Part shown: one piece after another, positions 17,749 through 25,951 of the stretch | Numbering within the stretch: the first letter of the stretch is position 1 | Layout of the letters: every line of letters starts with the position of its first letter | IMG/VR virus record: IMGVR_UViG_3300027741_000060 | Span: 1-63,771 of that record | DNA: 63,771 nt | Origin: a virus | Reading direction: 5' to 3' (one strand) | Made by a program: the position numbers and the translations under genes | Notes under the pieces: model-generated | Seen by the model: only the letters and a program-made list of their open reading frames with translations | The model's database searches: none | Told to the model about the DNA's origin: nothing

Positions 17749-19161
17749 CTATTGCTGTCGGGCTTGATACTCGCACTCGCGCCACCACGATGACATTTCC
17801 GGGAATGTTTTTAGGAAGTCAGTACCGCGGCGACGATCATGTTCGCTGAAGAATCTATAAAAGTCTGCCCTGTTCTGTGAGAGGTAGACCGGATCCAGTT
17901 GTTGGCCACGACGCATCCAAGCAATGTCTCGGTCCAGTCTAGCAACCTCATAGTCCTTGAATCCATGAAAGGGATCTTCGGGTGTTTCTTGCTGAATACT
18001 CATTTGATCCTTGAGACGTTCTAGTTTGGCAGCATAGCTCTCGGGCAGCAGTTGTAGGCTCTGCCAATGCGGTTGGCGCAACACCGGGGTGTCAAACCAT
18101 ATGCGCTGATAGGTCTTGCTGTGGGTTTTTCTCAAGCCCAGGATGCCAGCAAACAACTGCTCCAGACTGGTAACTGACAGGTTGTTCATTGTGACAATAA
18201 ATGTGATGCTGTTGCGATAAGGAATCTCGGTTAAAAATTGATTGACTCGGTCCCACAACAGTTCAAAGTCTAGACCGTGTCTCATGTATTCAGCCTGTGC
18301 ACCCCACCCATCTAAACTGATGTATTGCATGAAGTGCTCTAGCACACCTTCTTGACACAGTTTCGTAAGATAACCTTTGTAGCGTTGCCATGACTTTTCA
18401 TCCACTGAAAAGTTGGAAGTCACATTGAGATGCAGTCGGGGATTGGGATTGGCCAACACATAATCAAACACACGATAGGTGTTCTTGTCCAGCATGGGTT
18501 CGCCACCGGTCATGCGAAAATGTTCCAGCTGTGGATACAAGGTAGGCCACCATGACCAAAACGCATCCACATAAGGATTGTGTTCTCTCACAGGTATGGG
18601 ACGATTACGACCCTGAAAGTGCGTGGGGTCATTGTGTGTAGTACTGGTGGGGTAGCCGCCCAGGCGTTCAATTTCTTCTGCCCAGCTGGAACTGAATTGT
18701 GGACTGCAATAGCTGCACTTGAGATTGCACACATGATTGAAGTTGACTTCCACATAGCTGGGGATGACATCATCTTCGTCGCCGATAGAATTTTTAATCC
18801 GTTCAAAATCCACGGCTGCCCAGGGCTCACCAGATCTGTAGTGACGATCACTTAGCTTGCCTTCGTTTTCCATGTTCCAGCAGTACTGACACTCTGCGGG
18901 ACGCTCACCCGACAACATCAGCTTGCGTTGAGCTTTTTTGTGGCTGGTATTGTGCAGTGCACTGGGATTGGCAGCAATTTCCTCCACGGGTATCGCATGC
19001 AAGGGAGGATGATAACAACTGTTATTGAGTCCTGTGGGCAAGTGAAAGCTCACCTGTTTCCATTTGGCAAGGCATAGGGAATGACCCAGTTGATCCTTCA
19101 TTTGTTCAGCTGAGCTCAAGAACTTGCTCTTGTTCCCTACTGACTCGTCACCTTTGTTCAT
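17749..19161 (-). CDS. Radical-SAM protein, CHHPPAH subgroup (copy 6)
   Basis: A 470-residue enzyme with radical-SAM motif FNHVCNLKCSYCSP (Cys145, 149, 152) and MTGGEPML. N-terminal cysteines: LCLAKW (Cys30), NSCYHPPLHAIPVEE (Cys49) and CQYC (91, 94). Layout and C-terminus pair it with copy 5; the shared ending contains HDRRRG-(T/K)-DF ... FP. It starts 16 bases after the 2OG-oxygenase-like gene, without a strong ribosome binding site. It is first of the six radical-SAM genes in transcription order. Confidence 0.88.
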   Translation of the reverse strand: MNKGDESVGNKSKFLSSAEQMKDQLGHSLCLAKWKQVSFHLPTGLNNSCYHPPLHAIPVEEIAANPSALHNTSHKKAQRKLMLSGERPAECQYCWNMENEGKLSDRHYRSGEPWAAVDFERIKNSIGDEDDVIPSYVEVNFNHVCNLKCSYCSPQFSSSWAEEIERLGGYPTSTTHNDPTHFQGRNRPIPVREHNPYVDAFWSWWPTLYPQLEHFRMTGGEPMLDKNTYRVFDYVLANPNPRLHLNVTSNFSVDEKSWQRYKGYLTKLCQEGVLEHFMQYISLDGWGAQAEYMRHGLDFELLWDRVNQFLTEIPYRNSITFIVTMNNLSVTSLEQLFAGILGLRKTHSKTYQRIWFDTPVLRQPHWQSLQLLPESYAAKLERLKDQMSIQQETPEDPFHGFKDYEVARLDRDIAWMRRGQQLDPVYLSQNRADFYRFFSEHDRRRGTDFLKTFPEMSSWWRECEYQARQQ

Positions 19162-19177
19162 ATAATGTATTGAATTT

Positions 19178-19855
19178 TTAATTATCTGTATGTATTAATA
19201 CATAATCTTTAAAAGCTGTATGTTCTTTATAATTGTTGCTTGCATGAAGTTGTTTGCATTTAAATTTAAATAGCGAGCCTTTTTTCCATTCAGCTATGCC
19301 ATCTAACTCTAAAAAATCCACAATCGAAGGATACCCTGACCAACAATTCTTTAAATCTAATTTAGTAGAAAGTTTTGAATACTTTTTAAAAGATCGAATA
19401 TTGTCACGAAAACGTCGTAATAAGTCAGATACTCCAGAGTGCCCATTATCAACAGTTTCTTTCCATACCAGAGTTTTAATCCGTTCATCAAATGTTAATG
19501 GAATTATAATTGTTTCTCCGTTGAAACTGCGATCTTTATTAAAATCCACATGAATTCCGGCCGGATAGATTGATCTGGCAAAATATATAGGTGTTAATTT
19601 ATCTAAAGGCTCTGTTAGTATTTTATTAACAATGTTCCTAATAGATTCTCCAACTGGGAGAGCCGATACATTGGTGCGTTCTACTTGTACTAACAACGAA
19701 TCTGAATCTAACTTATAAAGATCTTTGATTTCTTCTTTAGTTAACGTCAGATAATATATATCATTGAATGAAATTGTAGATTTCAAATTTGCAAATTGTT
19801 GTTGTATATTTTCTAACTCCGAGTCAGTTACTATGTTGTCAAAAACGGTTAACAT
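19178..19855 (-). CDS. Possible 2OG/Fe(II)-oxygenase-like protein
   Basis: A 225-residue protein from ATG 19855, which forms a TGATG junction with the gene before it. It has a candidate metal pair in AGIHVDFNKDRSFNG (His102-x-Asp104), then a strand ETIIIPLTF, and near the C-terminus GSLFKFKCKQLHASNNYKEH with a distal His and a final strand. This order fits the 2OG-oxygenase fold, but a clear Arg for 2-oxoglutarate is not obvious, so the call is tentative. The gene is A/T-rich compared with its flanks. It lies between a GT2-like gene and radical-SAM copy 6. Confidence 0.6.
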   Translation of the reverse strand: MLTVFDNIVTDSELENIQQQFANLKSTISFNDIYYLTLTKEEIKDLYKLDSDSLLVQVERTNVSALPVGESIRNIVNKILTEPLDKLTPIYFARSIYPAGIHVDFNKDRSFNGETIIIPLTFDERIKTLVWKETVDNGHSGVSDLLRRFRDNIRSFKKYSKLSTKLDLKNCWSGYPSIVDFLELDGIAEWKKGSLFKFKCKQLHASNNYKEHTAFKDYVLIHTDN

Positions 19856-20781
19856 CACCAACCCTCCTGTCGACGAATTACATCAATTTCACGTGTCATG
19901 GCGCCTTGGTTATGCCAGTTGCTTCTGTAGTGATGTTTGAAGAATTTACTGGCGTCAGCAGACATGTCTGTGATGGGCAGATCCAACTGTGTGACCAAGT
20001 CCGGTGAAATTCTTGCACTCACAGTTTCAGGGTCTGAATCTTTCACAGTTTCCCAGATTTCAGCCAAGGCGTCAAACCACTGTACTTGTGTGTAATCCCA
20101 ATTGGTCAACATGGTCATGTAAGTGCCCTGGCGTGCACCAGCAATGGCCCAGGCACCGTGTTCCACATCGCGACCCACATTGTGCCACACAGTTAGATGA
20201 TCAAGATTGCGTTGATGTACTCTATCTCGAAATTCGGTCACTGTGGGTTTGGCACCTCGGTTAAGACACATTTTGACCCCTTCGCGAAATCCAGCACGCC
20301 AGGCGTGGAATGCTGAACCATTGGGATAGGTCACAGAGTAGCAGTCATGCATGGCCCAGTACAGGGGATCAAAACAAAACTCGACCACAGTTTCAGCACG
20401 ACCATCTGTGGACTCGTGTGTTCGCATGTTTTGCACAAACTCACGGGTCCAGGAACTCAAACCACCGTTGCCGTACATGAGTCCATTGATGTGATTTCTG
20501 GCGCGCCACCTAAACACAGCACGCTCGTATTCTTCAGTGGGAAAGTCCAGTGTGAGGTTGAAAAATTCTGGATCTGGTAAGTTGTCGCCGTCAATGAGAA
20601 TAAATCGTTCAGTAGCACTGGCTTCCGCAGCAGCTTTGTGTGCTGCGTCCGATCCTTTGACTCCGTCCACACGCTGAGCCCAAGGAATCATGTTGCGAAT
20701 TTTTACCCAAAATTCTTCACGCTGTGGCTCATCATAGGAAAGATAAACGCAATCAAGATCGGCTACATCAATACGTTTCAT
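19855..20781 (-). CDS. GT2-like (GT-A fold) glycosyltransferase
   Basis: A 308-residue protein with a nucleotide-sugar-transferase N-terminus: CVYLSYDEPQREEFW (strand 1 and loop), RVDGVKGSDAAHKAAAE, and RFILIDGDNLPD, where Asp64-Gly-Asp66 is the likely DxD-type metal site. An acceptor-side GLMYGNGGLSSW segment follows. Proteins of this type occur in T4-like marine phages. The truncated repeat protein at the left edge of the window appears to reuse the same region in diverged form. It overlaps the upstream small gene by 14 bases. Confidence 0.78.
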   Translation of the reverse strand: MKRIDVADLDCVYLSYDEPQREEFWVKIRNMIPWAQRVDGVKGSDAAHKAAAEASATERFILIDGDNLPDPEFFNLTLDFPTEEYERAVFRWRARNHINGLMYGNGGLSSWTREFVQNMRTHESTDGRAETVVEFCFDPLYWAMHDCYSVTYPNGSAFHAWRAGFREGVKMCLNRGAKPTVTEFRDRVHQRNLDHLTVWHNVGRDVEHGAWAIAGARQGTYMTMLTNWDYTQVQWFDALAEIWETVKDSDPETVSARISPDLVTQLDLPITDMSADASKFFKHHYRSNWHNQGAMTREIDVIRRQEGW

Positions 20782-21121
20782 AAGTTTTCAAACTCCATTT
20801 TGTACAAGTCATCTGTGTGGCATCAACTACCACTGCAACATTACTAGGATCACAAGTGACGCCTGTTTCGCTAGGCACCAGTTTGGTGATTTGTCGACGA
20901 GGAAGTGCAATTATTTTTCCGTCTTGCACTCGCACATGCAGGGATCCTCGGGCAAATGTTTCTTGGTCAATTTCTATGTAATTACCAGGCAGGTCTTCCA
21001 TGCTGTAGAATAACAAATTACCAGAATCTGTGTAGTACAATCTGTAGAACACGGGCCGGGGAGGTTCGGGTTCCCAGGCTGCAAAAGCAGTCCAAAAGTT
21101 GTCTGTGGTCTCTTGACTCAT
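20768..21121 (-). CDS. Small conserved protein of unknown function
   Basis: A 117-residue protein from ATG 21121, which overlaps the stop of the upstream gene as ATGA. A longer frame to 21388 lies inside that gene and is rejected. The sequence has a short antiparallel-strand region (RLYYTDSGNLLFYSMEDL, then GNYIEIDQETF and LHVRVQDGKII), suggesting a compact beta protein. No catalytic motif and no signal peptide. It lies between two glycosyltransferase-like genes. I do not recognise the family. Confidence 0.75.
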   Translation of the reverse strand: MSQETTDNFWTAFAAWEPEPPRPVFYRLYYTDSGNLLFYSMEDLPGNYIEIDQETFARGSLHVRVQDGKIIALPRRQITKLVPSETGVTCDPSNVAVVVDATQMTCTKWSLKTYETY

Positions 21122-21903
21122 GACATCCGCCAATCTTTCACATGGTAGTGAAAAAATCCATGCTGTGCTACTGTTTGTATTCGCAGTCCGGGATCGGTGT
21201 TTTCCCACACCAACTCTTGTGTCCAGTTTTCGGTGTGCGTGCCTTGTATGTGTCGCTTCATGTGCACAATGGTCGGACCCATGCCCGGGGGCAAGGTAAC
21301 TGTTTCCACACCTAACACCACAGCGGCCATGGCATACACCACATCTGTGGTGGCTTCTTCGTCGGGAAATTTCAACAAGGTACGCCACTCGGCCCAGTTT
21401 TCAAATATGTCTCTCACTGTCTCAAAAAACTTTTGAGCAGTTCTGCTGAGGCGCCAATAGGTAATAGCATTGTACACATCGGGCAACCCGTTGTGGTCGA
21501 AAATTTTGCGATAGAATCTTGACGCAGCAGGTTCGTCACGAAAGGTTCTGGCACCTTGACTGATCACCACATCTCGATGTTCAAACAGGCTCCACCAGTG
21601 ATCCACCGGACCGGCTGTGATCATGTCAGCTTCCAGCTTGATGGTTTGCCTAAACGGTGATGCCCAAAACAATTGCCAGTCGTTGATTTGCTTGTTGCTG
21701 CTGGTGCTGACATCGCCCCAGGGCAAAGGTATCACATGATCAAACACCGGATTGCTGCACTGGCTGGCGGTTACTACTGCAATTTTTACCGCAGGATGAT
21801 GCTGTCGCAGGCTGTGAGCCAGCTGCTCGGCACAGGCCAAGTAGTCGGTGGTTTCAGTATCAACAGCAGGTATAAGGTACCCGCGTTCAGCTAGAACTGG
21901 CAA
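21118..21903 (-). CDS. GT8/GT-A-like glycosyltransferase
   Basis: A 261-residue protein of the nucleotide-sugar-transferase fold. The N-terminus (RGYLIPAVDT, then AEQLAHSLRQHHPAVKIAVVTA) has the pattern of GT8-like enzymes that scan along a short sugar donor. IKLEADMI (Glu91-Ala-Asp93) takes the place of the DxD motif. The only in-frame start near the conserved N-terminus is TTG at 21903, 17 bases inside the upstream gene. Together with 21887-22687 it forms a pair of related transferases. Its sugar and acceptor are unknown. Confidence 0.75.
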   Translation of the reverse strand: MPVLAERGYLIPAVDTETTDYLACAEQLAHSLRQHHPAVKIAVVTASQCSNPVFDHVIPLPWGDVSTSSNKQINDWQLFWASPFRQTIKLEADMITAGPVDHWWSLFEHRDVVISQGARTFRDEPAASRFYRKIFDHNGLPDVYNAITYWRLSRTAQKFFETVRDIFENWAEWRTLLKFPDEEATTDVVYAMAAVVLGVETVTLPPGMGPTIVHMKRHIQGTHTENWTQELVWENTDPGLRIQTVAQHGFFHYHVKDWRMS

Positions 21904-22687
21904 TTATGGCCTCCAGATGTCGTTTGCCCATGGTATGAAAGTCTTGATTTTTTATGGAAATCCAGCGTTTTTTTCTATCCGGGGGTATGAATTCCACTCT
22001 GTAATGATCTTGATCAACTTGGGTGAGATTTTCCACTGGAGTAAGACTAGCCAATGGCCAAGGAATACCCGGGTGATTCAGTGTATGTCCATTCACAATG
22101 CCCAATGCAATACTTAGTGCATGATCGTTGCGGTAGGATTCAATGTTGTTGCCATACAAGCGTCGATAGTGTGACCAGTTGGCACGAATCATGCTCATGG
22201 CATCAAATATCAATTCGGCCTGCTGACTGCGACGAAACATCATCACAGTGGCCCACCACATGGGCATGCGGTAGTTGCCAAAATAGTTGAATTCGTCAAA
22301 ATCATTTTGTCCAGTAATGTCATAGGCCCAGCGATGTGCTAGAAAATCCTGTGATGATTCCAACACAAGATTTAGGTCAGAGCTGGCCACCACATAGTCT
22401 GCATCCAACACCAGAGTTTGATCCCAGGGCGACAATTCATAAGCTGATGCTCGATTGGTATTGCGCCAGATCACATGAGCACCATAATCAGAAAAATATC
22501 GAGAGTTGAATTCGGTATTGTTTTCTATGATCACATGATCAAACAAACCGTCTTTGGGCACTTGATCAGTGACCACAGCCACTGGAATATTCAAGTGCCG
22601 TCGTATGTTACGAGCTGACCAAGCAGCCATGCTCACATAGTCTGTTTGGTCGTTGTTGTAGGCAAATATTAAAGCGCCTGTGGTCAT
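21887..22687 (-). CDS. GT-A-like glycosyltransferase with DAD motif
   Basis: A 266-residue protein from ATG 22687, an ATGA overlap with the previous gene. A longer frame to 22744 lies inside that gene. N-terminal strand GALIFAYNND, helix with ARNIRRHLNIPVAVVT, and TLVLDADYVV (Asp95-Ala-Asp97), the metal and nucleotide site of GT-A enzymes. The rest shows a WWATVMMF strand and a conserved-looking NHPGIPWPLASL loop. No membrane segment. It resembles glycosyltransferases of other marine T4-like phages. Confidence 0.8.
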   Translation of the reverse strand: MTTGALIFAYNNDQTDYVSMAAWSARNIRRHLNIPVAVVTDQVPKDGLFDHVIIENNTEFNSRYFSDYGAHVIWRNTNRASAYELSPWDQTLVLDADYVVASSDLNLVLESSQDFLAHRWAYDITGQNDFDEFNYFGNYRMPMWWATVMMFRRSQQAELIFDAMSMIRANWSHYRRLYGNNIESYRNDHALSIALGIVNGHTLNHPGIPWPLASLTPVENLTQVDQDHYRVEFIPPDRKKRWISIKNQDFHTMGKRHLEAIIASSS

Positions 22688-22989
22688 CGATTTTGACTGA
22701 TTTCGGTGTATTCCTGATGCCAGGCATTCATTTGCTCTTGCCAATGCTGCATGGCCTGGCCTCGAAGTTCTTCAGGATTCACACGAACAGGTGTTTCATA
22801 TAGATCCAGGATCACAGCATCACCAGGAGGTACGGTGGCCAATAGCACCAGCAATTCTGGACTAGCACGCCACATGCCACCGGCGTGAGCAAACAGCAAT
22901 CGAGCTTGGTATTTTTCTTTGAGTGTGCGGCGGGCAGCAGCATGTTCAAACCGTGCGCGGCCATGTGCAATTAAGTTGTCAGTGTTCAT
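22684..22989 (-). CDS. Small conserved T4-like phage protein
   Basis: A 101-residue protein, first gene of the long accessory operon. The sequence NLIAHGRARFEHAAARRTLK, then FAHAGGMWRASPELL and a C-terminal QHWQEQMNAWHQEYTE helix resembles a small conserved protein I know from marine T4-like phages, where its role has not been assigned. The start is ATG 22989; GTG 22995 is in frame. No Shine-Dalgarno sequence precedes either, and the promoter-like elements at 22997-23025 would give an almost leaderless message. Confidence 0.75.
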   Translation of the reverse strand: MNTDNLIAHGRARFEHAAARRTLKEKYQARLLFAHAGGMWRASPELLVLLATVPPGDAVILDLYETPVRVNPEELRGQAMQHWQEQMNAWHQEYTEISQNR

Positions 22990-22996
22990 GATCACA

Positions 22997-23025
22997 ATTG
23001 TACAGGTGATTTGGATAAAAGTAAA
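22997..23025 (-). promoter_or_regulatory. Possible sigma70-type promoter of the accessory operon
   Basis: Read on the minus strand, TTTACT (23025-23020) and TACAAT (23002-22997) are 17 bases apart, as in a host-type -35/-10 pair with two and one mismatches. The predicted start near 22990 lies at the ATG itself, so a transcript would be leaderless. The elements overlap the terminator arm at 23023-23042. This could be a chance match. Confidence 0.3.
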
Positions 23026-23042
23026 GGGCCCGAAGGCCCTTT
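23023..23042 (-). terminator. Strong hairpin terminator after the structural module
   Basis: A perfect eight-base stem AAAGGGCC/GGCCCTTT with a four-base loop (TTCG on the minus strand) lies 18 bases after the stop of the last fibre-like gene. On the minus strand it is followed by ACTTTTATC, a short T-rich tail. It would close the late structural transcript and insulate the accessory operon that starts just after it. Confidence 0.82.
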
Positions 23043-23060
23043 TGGTTGACCAGCAGCTGG

Positions 23061-24065
23061 TTAGGCAACTGATGCAGAGATAGTAGGAGTGCCCCAGGTA
23101 TTGGTCAAGTATGTGGTACTTGGAGGAACATAACGGCAGATTGTGGCTGGTGCTGTACCAAAAGCACTATATGGACTTGCAGTATCAGTACCACCGGAGA
23201 TGCTGTTGTTGCGACCCCAGGCAGCTGGATAACCAGCATCCACCCAGGTTGTGACAAATGTAATGGCTGTGCTACCAGCGTTTTTGGCAGCAGTGACTTG
23301 GATGTAGTCGCTGGTGTAGTGATACACATTGTCATACTGTTTGAAAATCACTGTGGCAGCGGCGCCTGCTGTGAGATTGTACCAACCTGTACCTGTGGCC
23401 AAAGTGTTGGGTGTGCCTGATCCACCTGTTTTGGTAGTACCAGTAAAGGATGTACCAGCTAGGGTTTGGTTGGCACCGTTCACACGACCAACTAAGGAAA
23501 TTTGGCCAATAGTGGCAGCAAATGCATTCCAGTCTGGATCTTTGTCTGTACCTGTGGATGATTTGTTGAAATCCAATGCAATTCTGCCACCAGCATTGAA
23601 GAAATATCTTGCTTGATCAGCTGATCCAAATGTCACTGTGTGTGTGAATGTGATGGTCCAACCTGCGGCATTGTTGCCTGTGGCTGCGGTTTTTGCAGAG
23701 CTACCAGTCCATGTCTGGTATGTAGTACCTACACCAGCGGCATTGCCACGGTTTGTGGTACAGTTGGTCAAGTCTGTGTTGAGGTTGCTCAAAATGTTGA
23801 TGGTTGCACCAGCTGTGGGAGCTGATCTGGCAGTCAATGAAGTGCTAGTTTGATTGCCCAAGCTGGTGATACGGTTTACCAAGTCAGCCCACTGTGTGGC
23901 TGTTACTGTACCAGCTGCACTCACGGTGCTCAGGGTGCTGCTTTGGCCCCAACCTTTGTCACCAGAGCCTGCGCCCCAGAGGTCATTCACGTTTGCGCCG
24001 CCAGTGGTGCTGGCAAAACCATTGTAGTCTACAGCTTGAATCAAGCCACCTGAAGAATAAGTCAT
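23061..24065 (-). CDS. Virion structural protein, tail-fibre-like
   Basis: A 334-residue protein, poor in charged residues and rich in Gly, Thr, Ser, Ala and Asn. It starts MTYSSGGLIQAVDYNGFAS, a start found in structural proteins of marine T4-like phages. There is no signal peptide or transmembrane segment. AAAGGGAAA precedes the ATG at a good distance. It is the last gene of the late operon, followed by the terminator at 23023. A role in a tail fibre, or as another exposed virion protein, is inferred from composition and position. Confidence 0.82.
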   Translation of the reverse strand: MTYSSGGLIQAVDYNGFASTTGGANVNDLWGAGSGDKGWGQSSTLSTVSAAGTVTATQWADLVNRITSLGNQTSTSLTARSAPTAGATINILSNLNTDLTNCTTNRGNAAGVGTTYQTWTGSSAKTAATGNNAAGWTITFTHTVTFGSADQARYFFNAGGRIALDFNKSSTGTDKDPDWNAFAATIGQISLVGRVNGANQTLAGTSFTGTTKTGGSGTPNTLATGTGWYNLTAGAAATVIFKQYDNVYHYTSDYIQVTAAKNAGSTAITFVTTWVDAGYPAAWGRNNSISGGTDTASPYSAFGTAPATICRYVPPSTTYLTNTWGTPTISASVA

Positions 24066-24101
24066 TTTTGTTTCCCTTTGTATTAGTTGATCAATTTCAA
24101 C

Positions 24102-24120
24102 GCAATTTTATAAAAATTGC
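24102..24120 (-). other. A/T-rich stem-loop between the two fibre-like genes
   Basis: Perfect eight-base stem GCAATTTT/AAAATTGC with a three-base loop, 28 bases after the end of the 584-residue fibre-like gene and 37 before the next ATG. No T-run follows it on the minus strand, so it may act as an mRNA-stability element rather than a terminator. Confidence 0.4.
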
Positions 24121-24147
24121 TGGGTGATTTCAATCTTTTTTTTATTT

Positions 24148-25902
24148 TTATTTTATAGTTACTATCGCCTCAACAGTACCTAATCCTGAGTCCAGTTTGT
24201 CCGCTAGTGCACGACCAATTGTGTTAAATGCACTAGCTTCTCCAGGTTTTGCTGATCTAGCAACACCGTCGCCCGCTGAAACCAATCTATCGCCCTTATT
24301 TACCTGTCCCACAACTTTGACTGGTACCCTACCAGTCATGGCCACAGGGGGATGGGTGTTGTCAGTTCCGGCGCCAGCATTCATCAAGTATGCTGCTCTT
24401 GTACTTATCACACCAAACACTTTGTCGCTTAAATCCACACCAACTTTGGTGATTTCTGCTGCGCCGCCCAGTTCCACCACAGTGCCTGCTTCATAGTCAG
24501 CATCAGCTGCAAAGCGTTCGGCCACGTCAGCATACTGTGCACTTGTGGATCTTGCAAATACTGTGTTGAAATAGTTGCTGGAATTGCCAATGTTGCCCAC
24601 ACCATTGGCTTGATTGTTCACAATACCGGCTGAGGTCACAGTGACAATGTTTGAGCCACTCACCGCAAACACAATGTCGCCGTTGACGGTACCGATGTTG
24701 GCTTGACTGGTGCCATTACTGATCTTGCTGCCCGAACTAGACACAATGCCAGTCAACCCAGCACCGTTACCAGTAAAATACACACCAGTGACATTGCCGG
24801 TAGCTGTTATGTTGTTGACTGCGTTTAAATTGCCAGAGTATGTGGGCAAGAAAGCTGACACATTGGCATTTGAGTAAGTGGCAGGCAAACCAGTGAGTTG
24901 TGAGCCGTTACCTAAAATATAATTGCCAGTGATGTTGCCAGTGGCACTTACTTGGCCAGCTGTGAAAATGTTACCACCAGTGAGACTACCTGCGGCACTG
25001 ACCAAGCCAGCAGTGAGAATGTTGCCGCCTGCGATGTTGCCTGTTGCACTCACAGTTGTGGTAGGTGCTCCGGGTTGCACAACACCTGTCAGCTGGCTAC
25101 CATCACCACGATAAGATGCTGCATGAACAGTGCCAAAATATGCACCTGCACCACCAATGTTGCTGATGCCATTGCCAGCTGCATTGATAAGGCCTGCGCC
25201 AATAGACACATTGCCTGTTACTGCAATGCTACCAGATGTGCTGGTACTGGTATCAGTGCGCATGAATTGTGAACTGGTCAAGCCAGCCAGTGTTTGCGCT
25301 TCAGTTGCTGTGCCTTGAAAAAAGTATGCACCACCTGTGGTGCTGAGTTGGAAACCTGGACGAACAGTGGCAAAGCCTGAAATTGCTGGACTGGGAGTAA
25401 ATGCAGAATCTGAACTCACAATGCCCACAATGGTGTTGCCCACAGTGAGTTCAATGATGTTGTGGCTCACACTGAGAGTGTCGCTGACCACAACAGGAGT
25501 GGCACCTGTGCCGTTTACGCTGCTGGGACCCACTGTGAGCCAACCAGTGCCGGTGTAAACTTTGAGCAAGCTGTTGGTGCTGTCATACCACAAGTCACCA
25601 GCCACATTGCTGGCAGGAGCAGTGGCACTGGCTGTGGCAGCCGAAATCACTTTGAATATGCTGCCGTTGTAGACTTTTAACAAATTATTAGTACTGTCCC
25701 ACCACAGCTGACCAGTTAGTGGTGCAGTGGGTGCGGTGCTGTTTGATGAATTTTCCAGCAAGTGGATGAAGTTTTCGTCAAGAAATTCACCGTAACCAGC
25801 GTAATTTTTACCCACCAGCACCATGGAGCTAGAGGTATTGATAGTACCGTCGGGTATGGTAGCAAATATTGCTCCATTTGTTAAGTTAATTGTATAGCTC
25901 AT
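24148..25902 (-). CDS. Tail-fibre-like protein
   Basis: A 584-residue protein. The N-terminus (about 1-130) carries two similar units, LTGQLWWDSTNNLLKVYNG and VAGDLWYDSTNSLLKVYTG, which are likely attachment or stacking motifs. The middle is a long Gly/Asn/Thr repeat (GNGSQLTG, GNITGN) typical of trimeric beta fibres. The C-terminus (ADVAERFAADADYEAGTVVE, then GRVPVKVVGQVNKGD) matches a fibre-tip type seen in many phages, sometimes next to chaperone domains. No S74 peptidase signature is visible. GGACGGAG precedes the ATG, and an ATAAATA motif lies 22 bases upstream. Confidence 0.87.
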   Translation of the reverse strand: MSYTINLTNGAIFATIPDGTINTSSSMVLVGKNYAGYGEFLDENFIHLLENSSNSTAPTAPLTGQLWWDSTNNLLKVYNGSIFKVISAATASATAPASNVAGDLWYDSTNSLLKVYTGTGWLTVGPSSVNGTGATPVVVSDTLSVSHNIIELTVGNTIVGIVSSDSAFTPSPAISGFATVRPGFQLSTTGGAYFFQGTATEAQTLAGLTSSQFMRTDTSTSTSGSIAVTGNVSIGAGLINAAGNGISNIGGAGAYFGTVHAASYRGDGSQLTGVVQPGAPTTTVSATGNIAGGNILTAGLVSAAGSLTGGNIFTAGQVSATGNITGNYILGNGSQLTGLPATYSNANVSAFLPTYSGNLNAVNNITATGNVTGVYFTGNGAGLTGIVSSSGSKISNGTSQANIGTVNGDIVFAVSGSNIVTVTSAGIVNNQANGVGNIGNSSNYFNTVFARSTSAQYADVAERFAADADYEAGTVVELGGAAEITKVGVDLSDKVFGVISTRAAYLMNAGAGTDNTHPPVAMTGRVPVKVVGQVNKGDRLVSAGDGVARSAKPGEASAFNTIGRALADKLDSGLGTVEAIVTIK

Positions 25903-25923
25903 GCTTTCTCCGTCCTAGTAGCG

Positions 25924-25930
25924 TATTTAT
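25924..25930 (-). promoter_or_regulatory. T4-like late promoter motif before the fibre gene
   Basis: The minus-strand sequence AATAAATAC contains ATAAATA, close to the T4 late promoter TATAAATA read by gp55-type sigma. It lies 22 bases upstream of the fibre ATG, and the 42-48-base gap between the two structural genes is A/T-rich. A second ATAAATA is at 25955-25949. Confidence 0.5.
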
Positions 25931-25951
25931 TGCAAAATAATATGTACATAT

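Noticed and set aside
20768-21388. 206-codon version of the small protein gene
   Set aside because: The first 89 codons are Cys/His/Arg-rich shadow of the glycosyltransferase gene. The ATG at 21121 fits the recurring ATGA junction.
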